Shown here piece after piece: positions 12,068 through 23,214 of a DNA stretch of 34,152 bases. A program made the position numbers and the translations under genes. The notes under the pieces were generated by a model. That model searched no databases. It was not told where the DNA came from and saw nothing but the letters and a program-made list of their open reading frames with translations. Each line of letters opens with the position of its first letter. The first letter of the stretch is position 1. This DNA is from Picochlorum sp. 'celeri' (lineage: Eukaryota; Chlorophyta; Trebouxiophyceae): NCBI GenBank assembly GCA_010909725.1, contig JAACMV010000001.1:1-34152 (forward strand). Reading direction: 5' to 3'.

Positions 12068-13730
12068 ATGGTAGCAGAGCAAATATTTGAGGGAAACCTT
12101 GTGCTCCTTGGGCCGTACTTGTGCTTGTTCTGTCATATTCCTGTACAATATCTACATTATTGATGCAGTTGGGTAGTAACAGGCGAGTTCAGGCGTTGAA
12201 ATGTTTTAGGGACAAATACCTGCTGTGTGGGTATGGAGACTGTCCCTTGCCCACACGGGGGAAGACGTCTTCGGATGGTATTGATGTGGACAAGCCTCGA
12301 GATGTTCAAAGCACTGGCATTTTGGTGGTGGATTGTCGTGACGGCAGGATTGTATGTGATGTGAGTGTGCCAGTTCAGAAGGGGAGTTCTCGTGATGATA
12401 TTGTCTCCCTGGAAATCAAACCAATAGAGGAAGGTGTAGAAGTGATTTTTGTGACATCCAAAGGATACGTATGGAAGGCGCATCTCGACGTCGGAGACGA
12501 GGAGTTATCGCTGAGATCAATCGACTATATGGGGAATTTCATTGATGCGGGCAGAGAAGATTCACCCATGGAGGCTGTGGTAGAGGATGCTTTGTCAGAG
12601 CCTACCCGGCAGCATGACGAAGAAAAAGATCACATGGATGAGGTTGTCGTTAATCACACTGGGCCAAGGTTTATTCCGCAGCTCGGATATAGAGGGCCAA
12701 TGGATGGATACACATATTGGGCACCACCAAATGGGGAGCAAGGCTACTACAGAGACGATGTCATGCAGGGCATTATGAATCAAAAAACGGTACATGAAGA
12801 TGGAGAGGAGGAGTCTGACGACGTGAGATGTGATACTCTGGAGACTGTGTACAAGAGTTTTATACGGTGTTTGTTGCCCTTGGGAAGTGCGTCATCTGAG
12901 TGCATCATTAGTTCGCGGGGCCCAGAGGACGGTGTTTTGTATCTTTGCTCTTGGAAGCTGCTAGAAAACGGGAAATCGTTGTTCTCGTGTGAGAAGGGAC
13001 TATTGGGTCACGCGAGCGGGGTGCTGTGTCTTGCTGCATCTCCTGATGGTACATACGTTGTATCAGGCTCATACGACCAGACTATTCGCGTATGGGATAC
13101 CCGTACTTGGAAATGTCTAAAAGTATTAAAAGGTCATGGTGGTGGCATCAAAAGCTTGGTGTTTACTCGAGACGGATCTCTGCTGTTTTCAACCTCCTCT
13201 GACAACACTATCAGGGTATGTGGACGTGTGATATGCCCATGTGCAACGAAATGCATCATTTGAACTTTTATTCTATCTGTAGGTATGGTCTACATCCACG
13301 TGGATGTGTATGAGACATTTGCATGGCAGGCATGAGGATGCAACTTGGCCTGTCTGCATGGATATTCATGAGCCCAACGGGAACGGAAGGCCTAGGTTCC
13401 TTGTGTCTGGATCGAACGGGTTATTTGGAGGAAGCACGTTAAAAATATTCGATATCGATTCTGGAAATTGTCTGGTAACATTTGCGCAGCTGCGTTTCGA
13501 TCATAAAGGAAGCTGCACAGCACTTTGCATTGCAGCCGATGGCAGCACAGTATTCACTGCAGCAAGCGATTCTACCCTCGCCGGTTGGGCATGTAGCTTT
13601 GAGAACAAGGAGAAGAAACCTCTGTTGCGTGGTGGGTTTTTTGGCTGACAGAGAAAAACTCCCCAAGAGGGATTTGGAACCCATGGTGAAGTGGCTTGAT
13701 GAAGCAAGTGAAGAGGAGGAGGACGAGTAG
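12068..13730 (+). CDS. WD40-repeat protein (three exons)
   Basis: Model: exon 1 12068-12100 (MVAEQIFEGNL), intron 12101-12168 (68 nt, ...GATGCAG, phase 0), exon 2 12169-13215, intron 13216-13282 (67 nt, GTATGT...TGTAG, phase 0), exon 3 13283-13730. A further upstream ATG at 12006 would need a frame change. The N-terminal half has beta-rich sequence and an acidic insert. Clear WD repeats are GHASGVLCLAASPDGTYVVSGSYDQTIRVWDTRTWKCLKVLKGHGGGIKSLVFTRDGSLLFSTSSDNTIRVW, then GSTLKIFDIDSG and HKGSCTALCIAADGSTVFTAASDSTLAGW. At ~13636-13641 a T6 run puts a stop after GGFFG; with one T fewer the frame continues to an acidic EEEEDE end at 13730. Role unknown: a scaffold for a protein complex. Confidence 0.72.
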
Positions 13731-13809
13731 AGCAGCTATGACTACAATCTTCGTTGGCGACATACTTGTATAAAAGCTTGCATTCCATGTTACAATATGC
13801 ACTGCCGCA

Positions 13810-13814
13810 TGTAA
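13810..13814 (+). terminator. TGTAA polyadenylation signal
   Basis: TGTAA, 80 nt after the longer WD40 stop at 13730, followed by a T-rich stretch. Confidence 0.5.
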
Positions 13815-13920
13815 TAAACCAATCGAAAGTTGACGAAGAGAGCGTTTGTTTCCGTATTTAAGAAACTCCCTGGAAATTCGTGGTTCGACTTTGTATATGT
13901 GAACAATTCCTTACAGGCAT

Positions 13921-14036
13921 GATTCGTTCATACCATCCAGAATACACCCGATCCCGTCCGATCTCGGAAGTTAAGCTGGATTGGGCCGGACCAGTACTGT
14001 GGACAGAGATGACACGGGAAGCCCCGGTGACGAATC
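13921..14036 (+). rRNA. 5S ribosomal RNA gene
   Basis: 116 nt. The ends GATTCGT and ACGAATC are perfectly complementary (helix I). The core matches eukaryotic 5S: CCGATCCCGTCCGATCTCGGAAG, the box A region TTAAGCTGG around 13970-13980, CAGTACT, and GGGAAGCCCCGGTG near the 3' end. It is followed at once by TTTT, the Pol III terminator. This is a single copy, not a tandem array in this window, and it points toward the LINE array that runs the other way. Confidence 0.9.
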
Positions 14037-14040
14037 TTTT
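14037..14040 (+). terminator. RNA polymerase III terminator of 5S rRNA
   Basis: TTTT directly after the last base-paired nucleotide of helix I. Confidence 0.75.
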
Positions 14041-14216
14041 GTGCGGCGTCGGGTGTATCCCCACAGGCGCTGGTAGAGAGGAGGGAAGCCCGAGGAAGGG
14101 TGAGCTTCGCCAGGCACTTGAGGAAAGCGAAGAATGACTTTTCTTTCTTGGAGAGACGTTTTTGGATTTTTTTTTGTTTTTCTCAGAATTTGCGCCCTTT
14201 TTTCGGTTTGTTTTTG

Positions 14217-14220
<4 letters not shown>
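14041..14220. other. T-rich flank between 5S and the LINE array
   Basis: The first ~90 bp are mixed sequence; 14150-14220 holds several T runs (T9, T6, T5) before the first LINE poly(T) tract. Read on the minus strand this is an A-rich landing site directly downstream of the LINE stub's tail. No gene seen. Confidence 0.5.
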
Positions 14221-14249
<29 letters not shown>

Positions 14250-15509
14250 GGTTCTGTAAGCATACAAAGAAGTGAGAAAATCTCGACTGACACGGAGTTG
14301 GCCTGCTGCCTCAAATGCAGGTGGTCCTCCCAGCAGGGCTCCTGAATCAAGAGAACCTTGACCAGATGGAGCTCTGCCACATGTGCATGAAGCCAACCAT
14401 GCACAGGTGCCCAGATACCTGCCCAGGTGATGTGGGGGTTGCACCCACTAAAAACTCACTCCTTATATACCACAGTCCACGTGTTCCACAGAGCGCCTCG
14501 GCGTGGGGTCTCTGAGAGGAGTCTCAGAAACCTCACTGGAAGTGCTCCGTGAGAACTGCCGTACCCAGGGGGCGTCGGCTCTTGGGGTAGTGGGTGCCTC
14601 AGCATGACTCTCCAAAAGAGCTGAGGCCTGTGGTTGAGAGCCACCATGATCTTCCAACGAAAGACCATGGGCACCACTTGACTCTCGGTGACCTATGTTG
14701 TGAGGGGAGGTTGCCTCCTCCCTCGCCCTGTCCCGTGCCTCCATCAAAGACACCACTTCCTCTGATCCCCACAGCTTTCCCATATGGGTGGGCATACTAA
14801 TCCCCAGGAAATGGGCTGTGGCGATGCACAGGGGGACAGGGGCTTGAGTAACATGCTCGGAGGATGCTGTAGGAGCAAACTCTGGATGTTCTCCTCTGGC
14901 TGACCCCAACAACCATTGCCAAGGGTCCACTCCAGTTTCCTGATGAGCGGTGATGGCCTTGGCGATCCAATCTCCCAGCACTTGGTCGCGAATCACCGCG
15001 TATGCCGGGCAGTGAAGCAAGAGATGTTCGAGAGAGTCCTCCGTGTGGCTTTCGCAGCTGGCGCACCAGGAGCGATAGGAGGGAGGAAGCAGCCGAGCTC
15101 GAGAGCCTCGGGCAGCATTCCAGATCCCTCCTGTGCGGGCCCGTGCCAGCCAGTGAAAGCCACGAGAGTACCCCTCCGCAGTCGAATATGAAAGATAATT
15201 ATTTGTAGATGAATAATTAGCTTCCACATAGGCGTTGTACCCTGAAGAGTGGCTCCTGTCGGTGGCGAGGTGGCGTTCCCACGTGATGAATTGGACCTGT
15301 TTGGCGAGTTGCTTGGGGGTCTTGTCGAGGGGCGAGAATCCATGTCGATTCTGTAACCTCGTCATGAAGGCCTTGGTGCGTTGGACCAGCGTGTGTTTGC
15401 CCCTCCTGGCTGGGAGGCTAAACAGGGTGCCAATCCAAGTCCCAAGGTCTGGCCACTTCCTCCAGGCTCGGGCTGCTCTCCCTGCAGCGATGGCAGGGAG
15501 GGTGGGGAG
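14250..15509 (-). mobile_element. LINE copy E, 5'-truncated stub
   Basis: About 1.26 kb of the element's 3' end, beginning inside the ORF at the sequence for LPTLPAIAAG and ending in CAGAACC-A29. Its 3' region matches copy C more closely than A or B in some places (GTGCTCC rather than GTGCGCC near 14545). Confidence 0.85.
14463..15509 (-). pseudogene. LINE ORF, C-terminal remnant (copy E)
   Basis: Encodes only the C-terminal third after the RT: the region from LPTLPAIAAG through the zinc-knuckle WCASC...HLLLHC to the C-terminal VDCGI. The endonuclease and RT catalytic parts are missing, so it is inactive. Open reading continues upstream through the A9 tract into element D, but that is read-through of a joint and not a real N-terminus. 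Confidence 0.8.
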
Positions 15510-15518
15510 TTTTTTTTT

Positions 15519-15727
15519 GGTTCTGTATGTAAACAAAGAAGTGAGAAAATCCGGATGACACTGGGTTCGTCTGTACATGACAGATGGTTCCCCCTCATGA
15601 TGGAGTCTCCACCATGACTCGGTATACTCTTCCCTACTGTGCCCGAGGTGACTAGATACCATTCCAGGTGATGTGGGAGTTGCACCCACTAAAAAGAGCA
15701 GAATTACACTGATAGATAATGTATTAT

Positions 15728-15729
<2 letters not shown>
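15519..15729 (-). mobile_element. Short non-autonomous element D (211 bp)
   Basis: Its 3' ~170 bp match the 3' end of the nested element at 23215-24032 almost exactly (GGTTCTGTATGTAAACAAAG on the plus strand, then the GTGGG...CCCAC hairpin). Upstream of 'CACCCACTAAAAA' it diverges into ~35 bp of unrelated AT-rich sequence (GAGCAGAATTACACTGATAG and on). It ends in only A9 before stub E. There is no coding capacity. It may be a chimera made by template switching, or a distinct short subfamily. Confidence 0.7.
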
Positions 15730-15763
<34 letters not shown>

Positions 15764-15944
15764 GTTCTGTAAGCATACAAAGAAGTGAGAAAATCTCGAC
15801 TGACACGGAGTTGGCCTGCTGCCTCAAATGCAGGTGGTCCTCCCAGCAGGGCTCCTGAATCAAGAGAACCTCGACCATGTGGAGCTCTGCCACGTGTGCA
15901 TGAAGCCAACCATGCACAGGTGCCCAGATACCTGCCCAGGTGAT

Positions 15945-15961
15945 GTGGGGGTTGCACCCAC
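15945..15961 (-). other. Conserved 3'-UTR hairpin of the LINE and its satellites
   Basis: GTGGG-GGTTGCA-CCCAC on the plus strand. It is repeated at the same place in every LINE copy (for example 14432-14448 in E) and, with one loop change, in the non-autonomous elements (23384-23400). It could be a recognition structure for the LINE RT. Confidence 0.55.
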
Positions 15962-15975
15962 TAAAAACTCACTCC

Positions 15976-18900
15976 TTATATACCACAGTCCACGTGTTCC
16001 ACAGAGCGCCTCGGCGTGGGGTCTCCGAGAGGAGTCTCAGAAACCTCACTGGAAGTGCTCCGTGAGAACTGCCGTACCCAGGGGGCGTCGGCTCTTGGGG
16101 TAGTGGGCGCCTCAGCATGACTCTCCAAAAGAGCTGAGGCCTGTGGTTGAGAGCCACCATGATCTTCCAACGAAAGATCATGGGCACCACTTGACTCTCG
16201 GTGACCTATGTTGTGAGGGGAGGTTGCCTCCTCCCTCGCCCTGTCCCGTGCCTCCATCAAAGACACCACTTCCTCTGATCCCCACAGCTTTCCCATATGG
16301 GTGGGCATACTAATCCCCAAAAAATGGGCTGTGGCGATGCACAGGGGGACAGGGGCTTGAGTAACATGCTCGGAGGATGCTGTAGGAGCAAACTCTGGAT
16401 GTTCTCCTCTGGCTGACCCCAACAACCATTGCCAAGGGTCCACTCCAGTTTCCTGATGAGCGGTGATGGCCTTGGCGATCCAATCTCCCAGCACTTGGTC
16501 GCGAATCACCGCGTATGCCGGGCAGTGAAGCAAGAGATGTTCGAGAGAGTCCTCCGTGTGGCTTTCGCAGCTGGCGCACCAGGAGCGATAGGAGGGAGGA
16601 AGCAGCCGAGCTCGAGAGCCTCGGGCAGCATTCCAGATCCCTCCTGTGCGGGCCCGTGCAAGCCAGTGAAAGCCACGAGAGTACCCCTCCGCAGTCGAAT
16701 ATGAAAGATAATTATTTGTAGATGAATAATTAGCTTCCACATAGGCGTTGTACCCTGAAGAGTGGCTCCTGTCGGTGGCGAGGTGGCGTTCCCACGTGAG
16801 GAATTGGACCTGTTTGGCGAGTTGCTTGGGGGTCTTGTCGAGGGGCGAGAATCCATGTCGATTCTGTAACCTCGTCATGAAGGCCTTGGTGCGTTGGACC
16901 AGCGTGTGTTTGCCCCTCCTGGCTGGGAGGCTAAACAAGGTGCCAATCCAAGTCCCAAGGTCTGGCCACTTCCTCCAGGCTCGGGCTGCTCTCCCTGCAG
17001 CGATGGCAGGGAGGGTGGGGAGTTCCAGCTCAGTGGATAGTGTCGAGGACGCTATCGTATGAGTGGCCTTGCCCCTGACAGCCATGTTGAGAGCCATGGA
17101 GAGCACTCGTTGGAGCGGTTGCATCACTGTGCGCCCGCTCGAGCCAAACAGTTCGCCTCCGTATGCCAATTGAGGGATCAATTGCCCCTTGATGGCCAGC
17201 AGCTTGCTCTTCAGGGGGATAGAGGGCGTCGCCAGCATAGGTCGCATGGCTCGGAGCGTCGCCAAGCCTTTGGCACGTCTGTCGAGGATGATGTCCCTCA
17301 CGTCGAGGCGTGGGGTGACAACAATCCCGAGATACGTGTACTTGTCGACTACTGGAATGGTACCGCGTTGGATGGTGAAGGGGCCAATGGTGGGTCGAGG
17401 CAGCTGTGTAGAATCACCTACGCCCAGTGCCATGACGCCACACTTGGCGTGTCCCACCTCCATGCCGAAGCGGTCACACCAGTCTCCGAACGTGTTGAGC
17501 GAGTCCTGCAGCTCTGCTTCCGACTCGGCCAGGATGACTGTGTCGTCTGCGAAGAGCAGGCCAGGAATACGAGGGTCTTCATCAGCGTGCGGGTCTCGAA
17601 GATTCGGGACCGTCACGCCTCGGATCCCATCCAGTGCCGAGTCGATGAAGAGATCGAACAGGACTGGGCTCAACGTATCGCCTTGCTTGACGCCTCTATG
17701 CAATGGGAACGTACCTGTGGAAGTAAGAGTACCTGCAGAGCATTTGAAACCAGCGTGAGAATACAGCGTGGAGATGAAGTTCAAACACGCGCCGTTGATC
17801 CCCCGAGAACTAAGTACATGAAGAAGGCACCGATGGGGGACCATATCGAATGCCTTCCTCAGATCTATAAATGCAGCAAAGGTGACCTGGTCCACTTGGC
17901 GTCGGCGGAGGGCAATCTCGTAGAGCGTCGCAGCTTGAGCTGGGCATTCCTGTAGTCTCCTGAATCCAGCTTGTTCCTTTCTGAGTCCTCTGGGTCCTTC
18001 TATAAGATGTGTGTGCAGCCTGTCTGATATCACCCTGGTAGTGAGTTTGAGGAGGCAGTCGATGAGTGAGATGCCTCGGTGATTATCCAACAACGTAGCA
18101 TCTTTGTGTGGCTTGGGGATGCTGATGATCAGGCTGCTGTGCATGTCTTCTGGGATGTCGCCATGAAAGATAGAGTTGACGGCTTCCAACAGCATTCTTC
18201 CCATTGGTGTTGTGGGTTCCAACCTAGGGGTGTCTTCTTTGCAGAGTTTGTACACCTCGTTTGTGATGCCATCCATTCCTGGTGCTTTGCCTGTTGCAGA
18301 GGTGGCCAGAGCTGCTTGTATCTCCGGCCACGTGATGTCTCTATTCAGTTCCAAAACAGTTGGTCGCTGGGGCAAGGGGCATCGCTCGGCCCAGGACGCA
18401 AGGGGGGTGGTATCTGCGTCTCCTGCCAATGTGCTGTAATGCTGCTCCGTCGTGTGCAAAATGGCTTCGTTGCTCAGTTGCAGCTGGTTATTTGGTCCTT
18501 TCACGGGCTGCAGTGTCTGTGGGCGTCTCTGTTTGCCTTGTAGAATATTGATGAACTTCCAGAAGATGGGACTGGAAGGTCCTGATGCTGCAGCCCTGTG
18601 TACAAATTTGTGGAAACTGGATGTCTGGTCACGCCTGACCAATCGCCTCGCTTCCTGGTGTAATGCCTTGTATGTTGCCATCGTATCTGTGTTGAGGTTT
18701 CTGTACATCTCCAGTCGTGCCTGGTTTCGTTTTCGTAGCACTGTGCGCGTTCTGTGTGCGAGCTTTCTGATGGGCTTTTCTCGATGGCATGTGGTTTGGA
18801 AGCATTCTTGCTGGTCAAGAATCCTGTGCAATGTGTCTTTGAATTTTCCTGTAAGGCTTTCTGTTTGTGTGTCGTCTGAGTCTGTGTGTTCCATGTCAGC

Positions 18901-19733
18901 CTCCATGTCCTCCGTAGTCTGTAGCAAGTTGTCCCAATAGTTGTGCTCCGTAATGTCTTTGGCAGTCCCAATGTGATCCAGCCGCAGTTTCTTCCTTGGT
19001 GGCGGCGGGATATCGCGTTGTCCTTCGTATCTACATTTCACAGCGAGTGGCCAGTGGTCTGAGGATGCTTCTGTGGTGAGTACCCTGGCTGATAGCAGTT
19101 GAGCCCGGGCATGTTCGTTCACCAGAATGTGGTCTATAGCGCTTCCTTGTGTGTACGGCCTCCAGAATGTCGTGGCATCTCCTCGCACTGGCAGCAAATC
19201 TAATGGCCATCCTCTCCGTGCTATAAGTGTGCTCATGGCCTCCAAGTCGTGATTGAAGTCCCCCATGATGACGATGGGAGTCCCCGGTCGCTCCGCTGTG
19301 ATCCTGTGTATGTCTGCATCCAGTTTGTTCAACGTCTCACGCCGATCGTCTCTCAGATGCTCCCCTGGTACATATATGGTGGCGATGTAGCAGGTGACTG
19401 GCATCAATTGGTGCACTTGGGCCCATATGATGTTGGGATGGGCATACACTTCTCTGAGCTCTGTCGTGGGCAAGCTCCTGTGTGTCACTAGTGCTACTCC
19501 TCTGACCCCTGGCCCCGTTTTGTACCTCTGTATGACGTTATAGTGGCTGAAGGCCAGCGGGAAGGAGTCTTCTTCAACCTGATGTTCTTGCAGCCCCACC
19601 ACTCCGAATCTGCGAGCTTTAAAGCGCCAATTGAGCTCGCCTCGTTTGTTGGCAGCCGTGGTGATGTTCCATGTGGCAAGAACGTTGAAGGGTTTCGATC
19701 CTTGGCGTGCGTTGTTCTCCTCGGTTCGGCTGC
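15976..19733 (-). CDS. LINE polyprotein: APE endonuclease + reverse transcriptase + zinc knuckle (copy C)
   Basis: About 1,252 codons open from the truncation point. Order of domains (residues counted from the truncation point): APE-type endonuclease at ~10-235 with ATWNIT, QEH, GDFNHD, DHILVN and SDHWPL; a linker; the RT at ~470-760 with TGKAPGMDGI, IISIPKPHKD, DNHRGISL, AFIDLRKAFDMV, RGVKQGDTLSP and the catalytic FADD at ~728-731; then the thumb, TYLGIVV. A C-terminal CX2CX9HX4C knuckle follows (WCASC...HLLLHC). No RNase H and no separate ORF1 are visible. The protein would nick target DNA and prime reverse transcription on it. Apart from the lost start, the copy has all catalytic motifs. 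Confidence 0.88.
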
Positions 19734-19974
19734 TTTTTTTTTTTTTTTTTTTTTTTTTTTTGGTTCTGTAAGCATACAAAGAAGTGAGAAAATCTCGACT
19801 GACACGGAGTTGGCCTGCTGCCTCAAATGCAGGTGGTCCTCCCAGCAGGGCTCCTGAATCAAGAGAACCTTGACCAGATGGAGCTCTGCCACGTGTGCAT
19901 GAAGCCAACCATGCACAGGTGCCCAGATACCTGCCCAGGTGATGTGGGGGTTGCACCCACTAAAAACTCACTCC

Positions 19975-22900
19975 TTATATACCACAGTCCACGTGTTCCA
20001 CAGGGCGCCTCGGCGTGGGGTCTCCGAGAGGAGTCTCAGAAACCTCACTGGAAGTGCGCCGTGAGAACTGCCGTACCCAGGGGGCGTCGGCTCTTGGGGT
20101 AGTGGGCGCCTCAGCATGACTCTCCAAAAGAGCTGAGGCCTGTGGTTGAGAGCCACCATGATCTTCCAACGAAAGATCATGGGCACCACTTGACTCTCGG
20201 TGACCTATGTTGTGAGGGGAGGTTGCCTCCTCCCTCGCCCTGTCCCGTGCCTCCATCAAAGACACCACTTCCTCTGATCCCCACAGCTTTCCCATATGGG
20301 TGGGCATACTAATCCCCAAAAAATGGGCTGTGGCGATGCACAGGGGGACAGGGGCTTGAGTAACATGCTCGGAGGATGCTGTAGGAGCAAACTCTGGATG
20401 TTCTCCTCTGGCTGACCCCAACAACCATTGCCAAGGGTCCACTCCAGTTTCCTGATGAGCGGTGATGGCCTTGGCGATCCAATCTCCCAGCACTTGGTCG
20501 CGAATCACCGCGTATGCCGGGCAGTGAAGCAAGAGATGTTCGAGAGAGTCCTCCGTGTGGCTTTCGCAGCTGGCGCACCAGGAGCGATAGGAGGGAGGAA
20601 GCAGCCGAGCTCGAGAGCCTCGGGCAGCATTCCAGATCCCTCCTGTGCGGGCCCGTGCAAGCCAGTGAAAGCCACGAGAGTACCCCTCCGCAGTCGAATA
20701 TGAAAGATAATTATTTGTAGATGAATAATTAGCTTCCACATAGGCGTTGTACCCTGAAGAGTGGCTCCTGTCGGTGGCGAGGTGGCGTTCCCACGTGAGG
20801 AATTGGACCTGTTTGGCGAGTTGCTTGGGGGTCTTGTCGAGGGGCGAGAATCCATGTCGATTCTGTAACCTCGTCATGAAGGCCTTGGTGCGTTGGACCA
20901 GCGTGTGTTTGCCCCTCCTGGCTGGGAGGCTAAACAAGGTGCCAATCCAAGTCCCAAGGTCTGGCCACTTCCTCCAGGCTCGGGCTGCTCTCCCTGCAGC
21001 GATGGCAGGAAGGGTGGGGAGTTCCAGCTCAGTGGATAGTGTCGCGGACGCTATCGTATGAGTGGCCTTGCCCCTGACAGCCATGTTGAGAGCCATGGAG
21101 AGCACTCGTTGGAGCGGTTGCATCGCGGTGCGCCCGCTCGAGCCAAACAGTTCGCCTCCGTATGCCAATTGAGGGATCAGTTGTCCCTTGATGGCCAGCA
21201 GCTTGCTCTTCAGGGGGATAGAGGGCGTCGCCAGCATAGGTCGCATGGCTCGGAGCGTCGCCAAGCCTTTGGCACGTCTGTCGAGGATGATGTCCCTCAC
21301 GTCGAGGCGTGGGGTGACAACAATCCCGAGATACGTGTACTTGTCGACTACTGGAATGGTACCGCGTTGGATGGTGAAGGGGCCAATGGTGGGTCGAGGC
21401 AGCTGTGTAGAATCACCTACGCCCAGTGCCATGACGCCACACTTGGCGTGTCCCACCTCCATGCCGAAGCGGTCACACCAGTCTCCGAACGTGTTGAGCG
21501 AGTCCTGCAGCTCTGCTTCCGACTCGGCCAGGATGACTGTGTCGTCTGCGAAGAGCAGGCCAGGAATACGGGGGTCTTCATCGGCGTGCGGGTCGCGAAG
21601 ATTCGGTACCGTCACGCCTCGGATCCCATCCAGTGCCGAGTCGATGAAGAGATCGAACAGGACTGGGCTCAACGTATCGCCTTGCTTGACGCCTCTATGC
21701 AATGGGAACGTACCTGTGGAAGTAAGAGTACCTGCAGAGCATTTGAAACCAGCGTGAGAATACAGCGTGGAGATGAAGTTCAAACACGCGCCGTTGATCC
21801 CCCGAGAACTAAGTACATGAAGAAGGCACCGATGGGGGACCATATCGAATGCCTTCCTCAGATCTATAAATGCAGCAAAGGTGACCTGGTCCACTTGGCG
21901 TCGGCGGAGGGCAATCTCGTAGAGCGTCGCAGCTTGAGCTGGGCATTCCTGTAGTCTCCTGAATCCAGCTTGTTCCTTTCTGAGTCCTCTGGGTCCTTCT
22001 ATAAGATGTGTGTGCAGCCTGTCTGATATCACCCTGGTAGTGAGTTTGAGGAGGCAGTCGATGAGTGAGATGCCTCGGTGATTATCCAACAGCGTAGCAT
22101 CTTTGTGTGGCTTGGGGATGCTAATGATCAGGCTGCTGTGCATGTCTTCTGGGATGTCGCCATGAAAGATAGAGTTGACGGCTTCCAGTAGCATTCTTCC
22201 CATTGGCGTTGTGGGTTCCAACCTAGGGGTGTCTTCTTTGCAGAGTTTGTACACCTCGTTTGTGATGCCATCCATTCCTGGTGCTTTGCCTGTTGCAGAG
22301 GTGGCGAGAGCTGCTTGTATCTCCGGCCACGTGATGTCTCTATTCAGTTCCAAAACAGTTGGTCGCTGGGGCAAGGGGCATCGCTCGGCCCAGGACGCAA
22401 GGGGGGTGGTATCTGCGTCTCCTGCCAATGTGCTGTAATGCTGCTCCGTCGTGTGCAAAATGGCTTCGTTGCTCAGTTGCAGCTGGTTATTTGGTCCTTT
22501 CACGGGCTGCAGTGTCTGTGGGCGTCTCTGTTTGCCTTGTAGAATATTGATGAACTTCCAGAAGATGGGACTGGAAGGTCCTGATGCTGCAGCCCTGTGT
22601 ACAAATTTGTGGAAACTGGATGTCTGGTCACGCCTGACCAATCGCCTCGCTTCCTGGTGTAATGCCTTGTATGTTGCCATCGTATCTGTGTTGAGGTTTC
22701 TGTACATCTCCAGTCGTGCCTGGTTTCGTTTTCGTAGCACTGTGCGCGTTCTGTGTGCGAGCTTTCTGATGGGCTTTTCTCGATGGCATGTGGTTTGGAA
22801 GCATTCTTGCTGGTCAAGAATCCTGTGCAATGTGTCTTTGAATTTTCCTGTAAGGCTTTCTGTTTGTGTGTCGTCTGAGTCTGTGTGTTCCATGTCAGCC

Positions 22901-23213
22901 TCCATGTCCTCCGTAGTCTGTAGCAAGTTGTCCCAATAGTTGTGCTCCGTAATGTCTTTGGCAGTCCCAATGTGATCCAGCCGCAGTTTCTTCCTTGGTG
23001 GCGGCGGGATATCGCGTTGTCCTTCGTATCTACATTTCACAGCGAGTGGCCAGTGGTCTGAGGATGCTTCTGTGGTGAGTACCCTGGCTGATAGCAGTTG
23101 AGCCCGGGCATGTTCGTTCACCAGAATGTGGTCTATAGCGCTTCCTTGTGTGTACGGCCTCCAGAATGTCGTGGCATCTCCTCGCACTGGCAGCAAATCT
23201 AATGGCCATCCTC
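19975..23213 (-). pseudogene. LINE ORF, RT and C-terminal part (copy B)
   Basis: Intact from RGWPLDLL (C-terminal part of the endonuclease) through the RT to the stop, but cut off from the N-terminal endonuclease by the nested element. The endonuclease is split just after its GDFNHD motif, so this copy cannot make a whole protein. Confidence 0.82.
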
Positions 23214-23214
23214 T
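23202..23214. repeat. Target-site duplication, left copy
   Basis: ATGGCCATCCTCT, 13 bp, identical to 24033-24045 on the other side of the nested element. Confidence 0.85.

Larger units (their letters stand above)
15763..19733 (-). mobile_element. LINE copy C (3.97 kb)
   Basis: Nearly complete coding part, truncated at its 5' end at the sequence for SSRTEENN and fused to the poly(A) tail of copy B. Its 3' UTR is ~210 bp and contains the conserved hairpin at 15945-15961. It differs from A and B at roughly a dozen and a half positions that I can spot by eye. Confidence 0.88.

Noticed and set aside
13921..14036. 5S-derived SINE (SINE3 type) instead of a 5S gene
   Set aside because: Both ends pair perfectly and a TTTT terminator follows directly; there is no A tail on the plus strand and no body after it.
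17059..17955. 298-codon plus-strand ORF, repeated at 21058 and 26161
   Set aside because: It is exactly antisense to the LINE RT region and repeats only because the LINE repeats; the sequence has no protein-like motif. It is a shadow of the coding strand.
19734..19956. N-terminal extension of the LINE ORFs through poly-Lys
   Set aside because: The Lys run is the poly(A) tail of the upstream copy read in frame, and the part before it is that copy's 3' UTR; it is not a real N-terminus.
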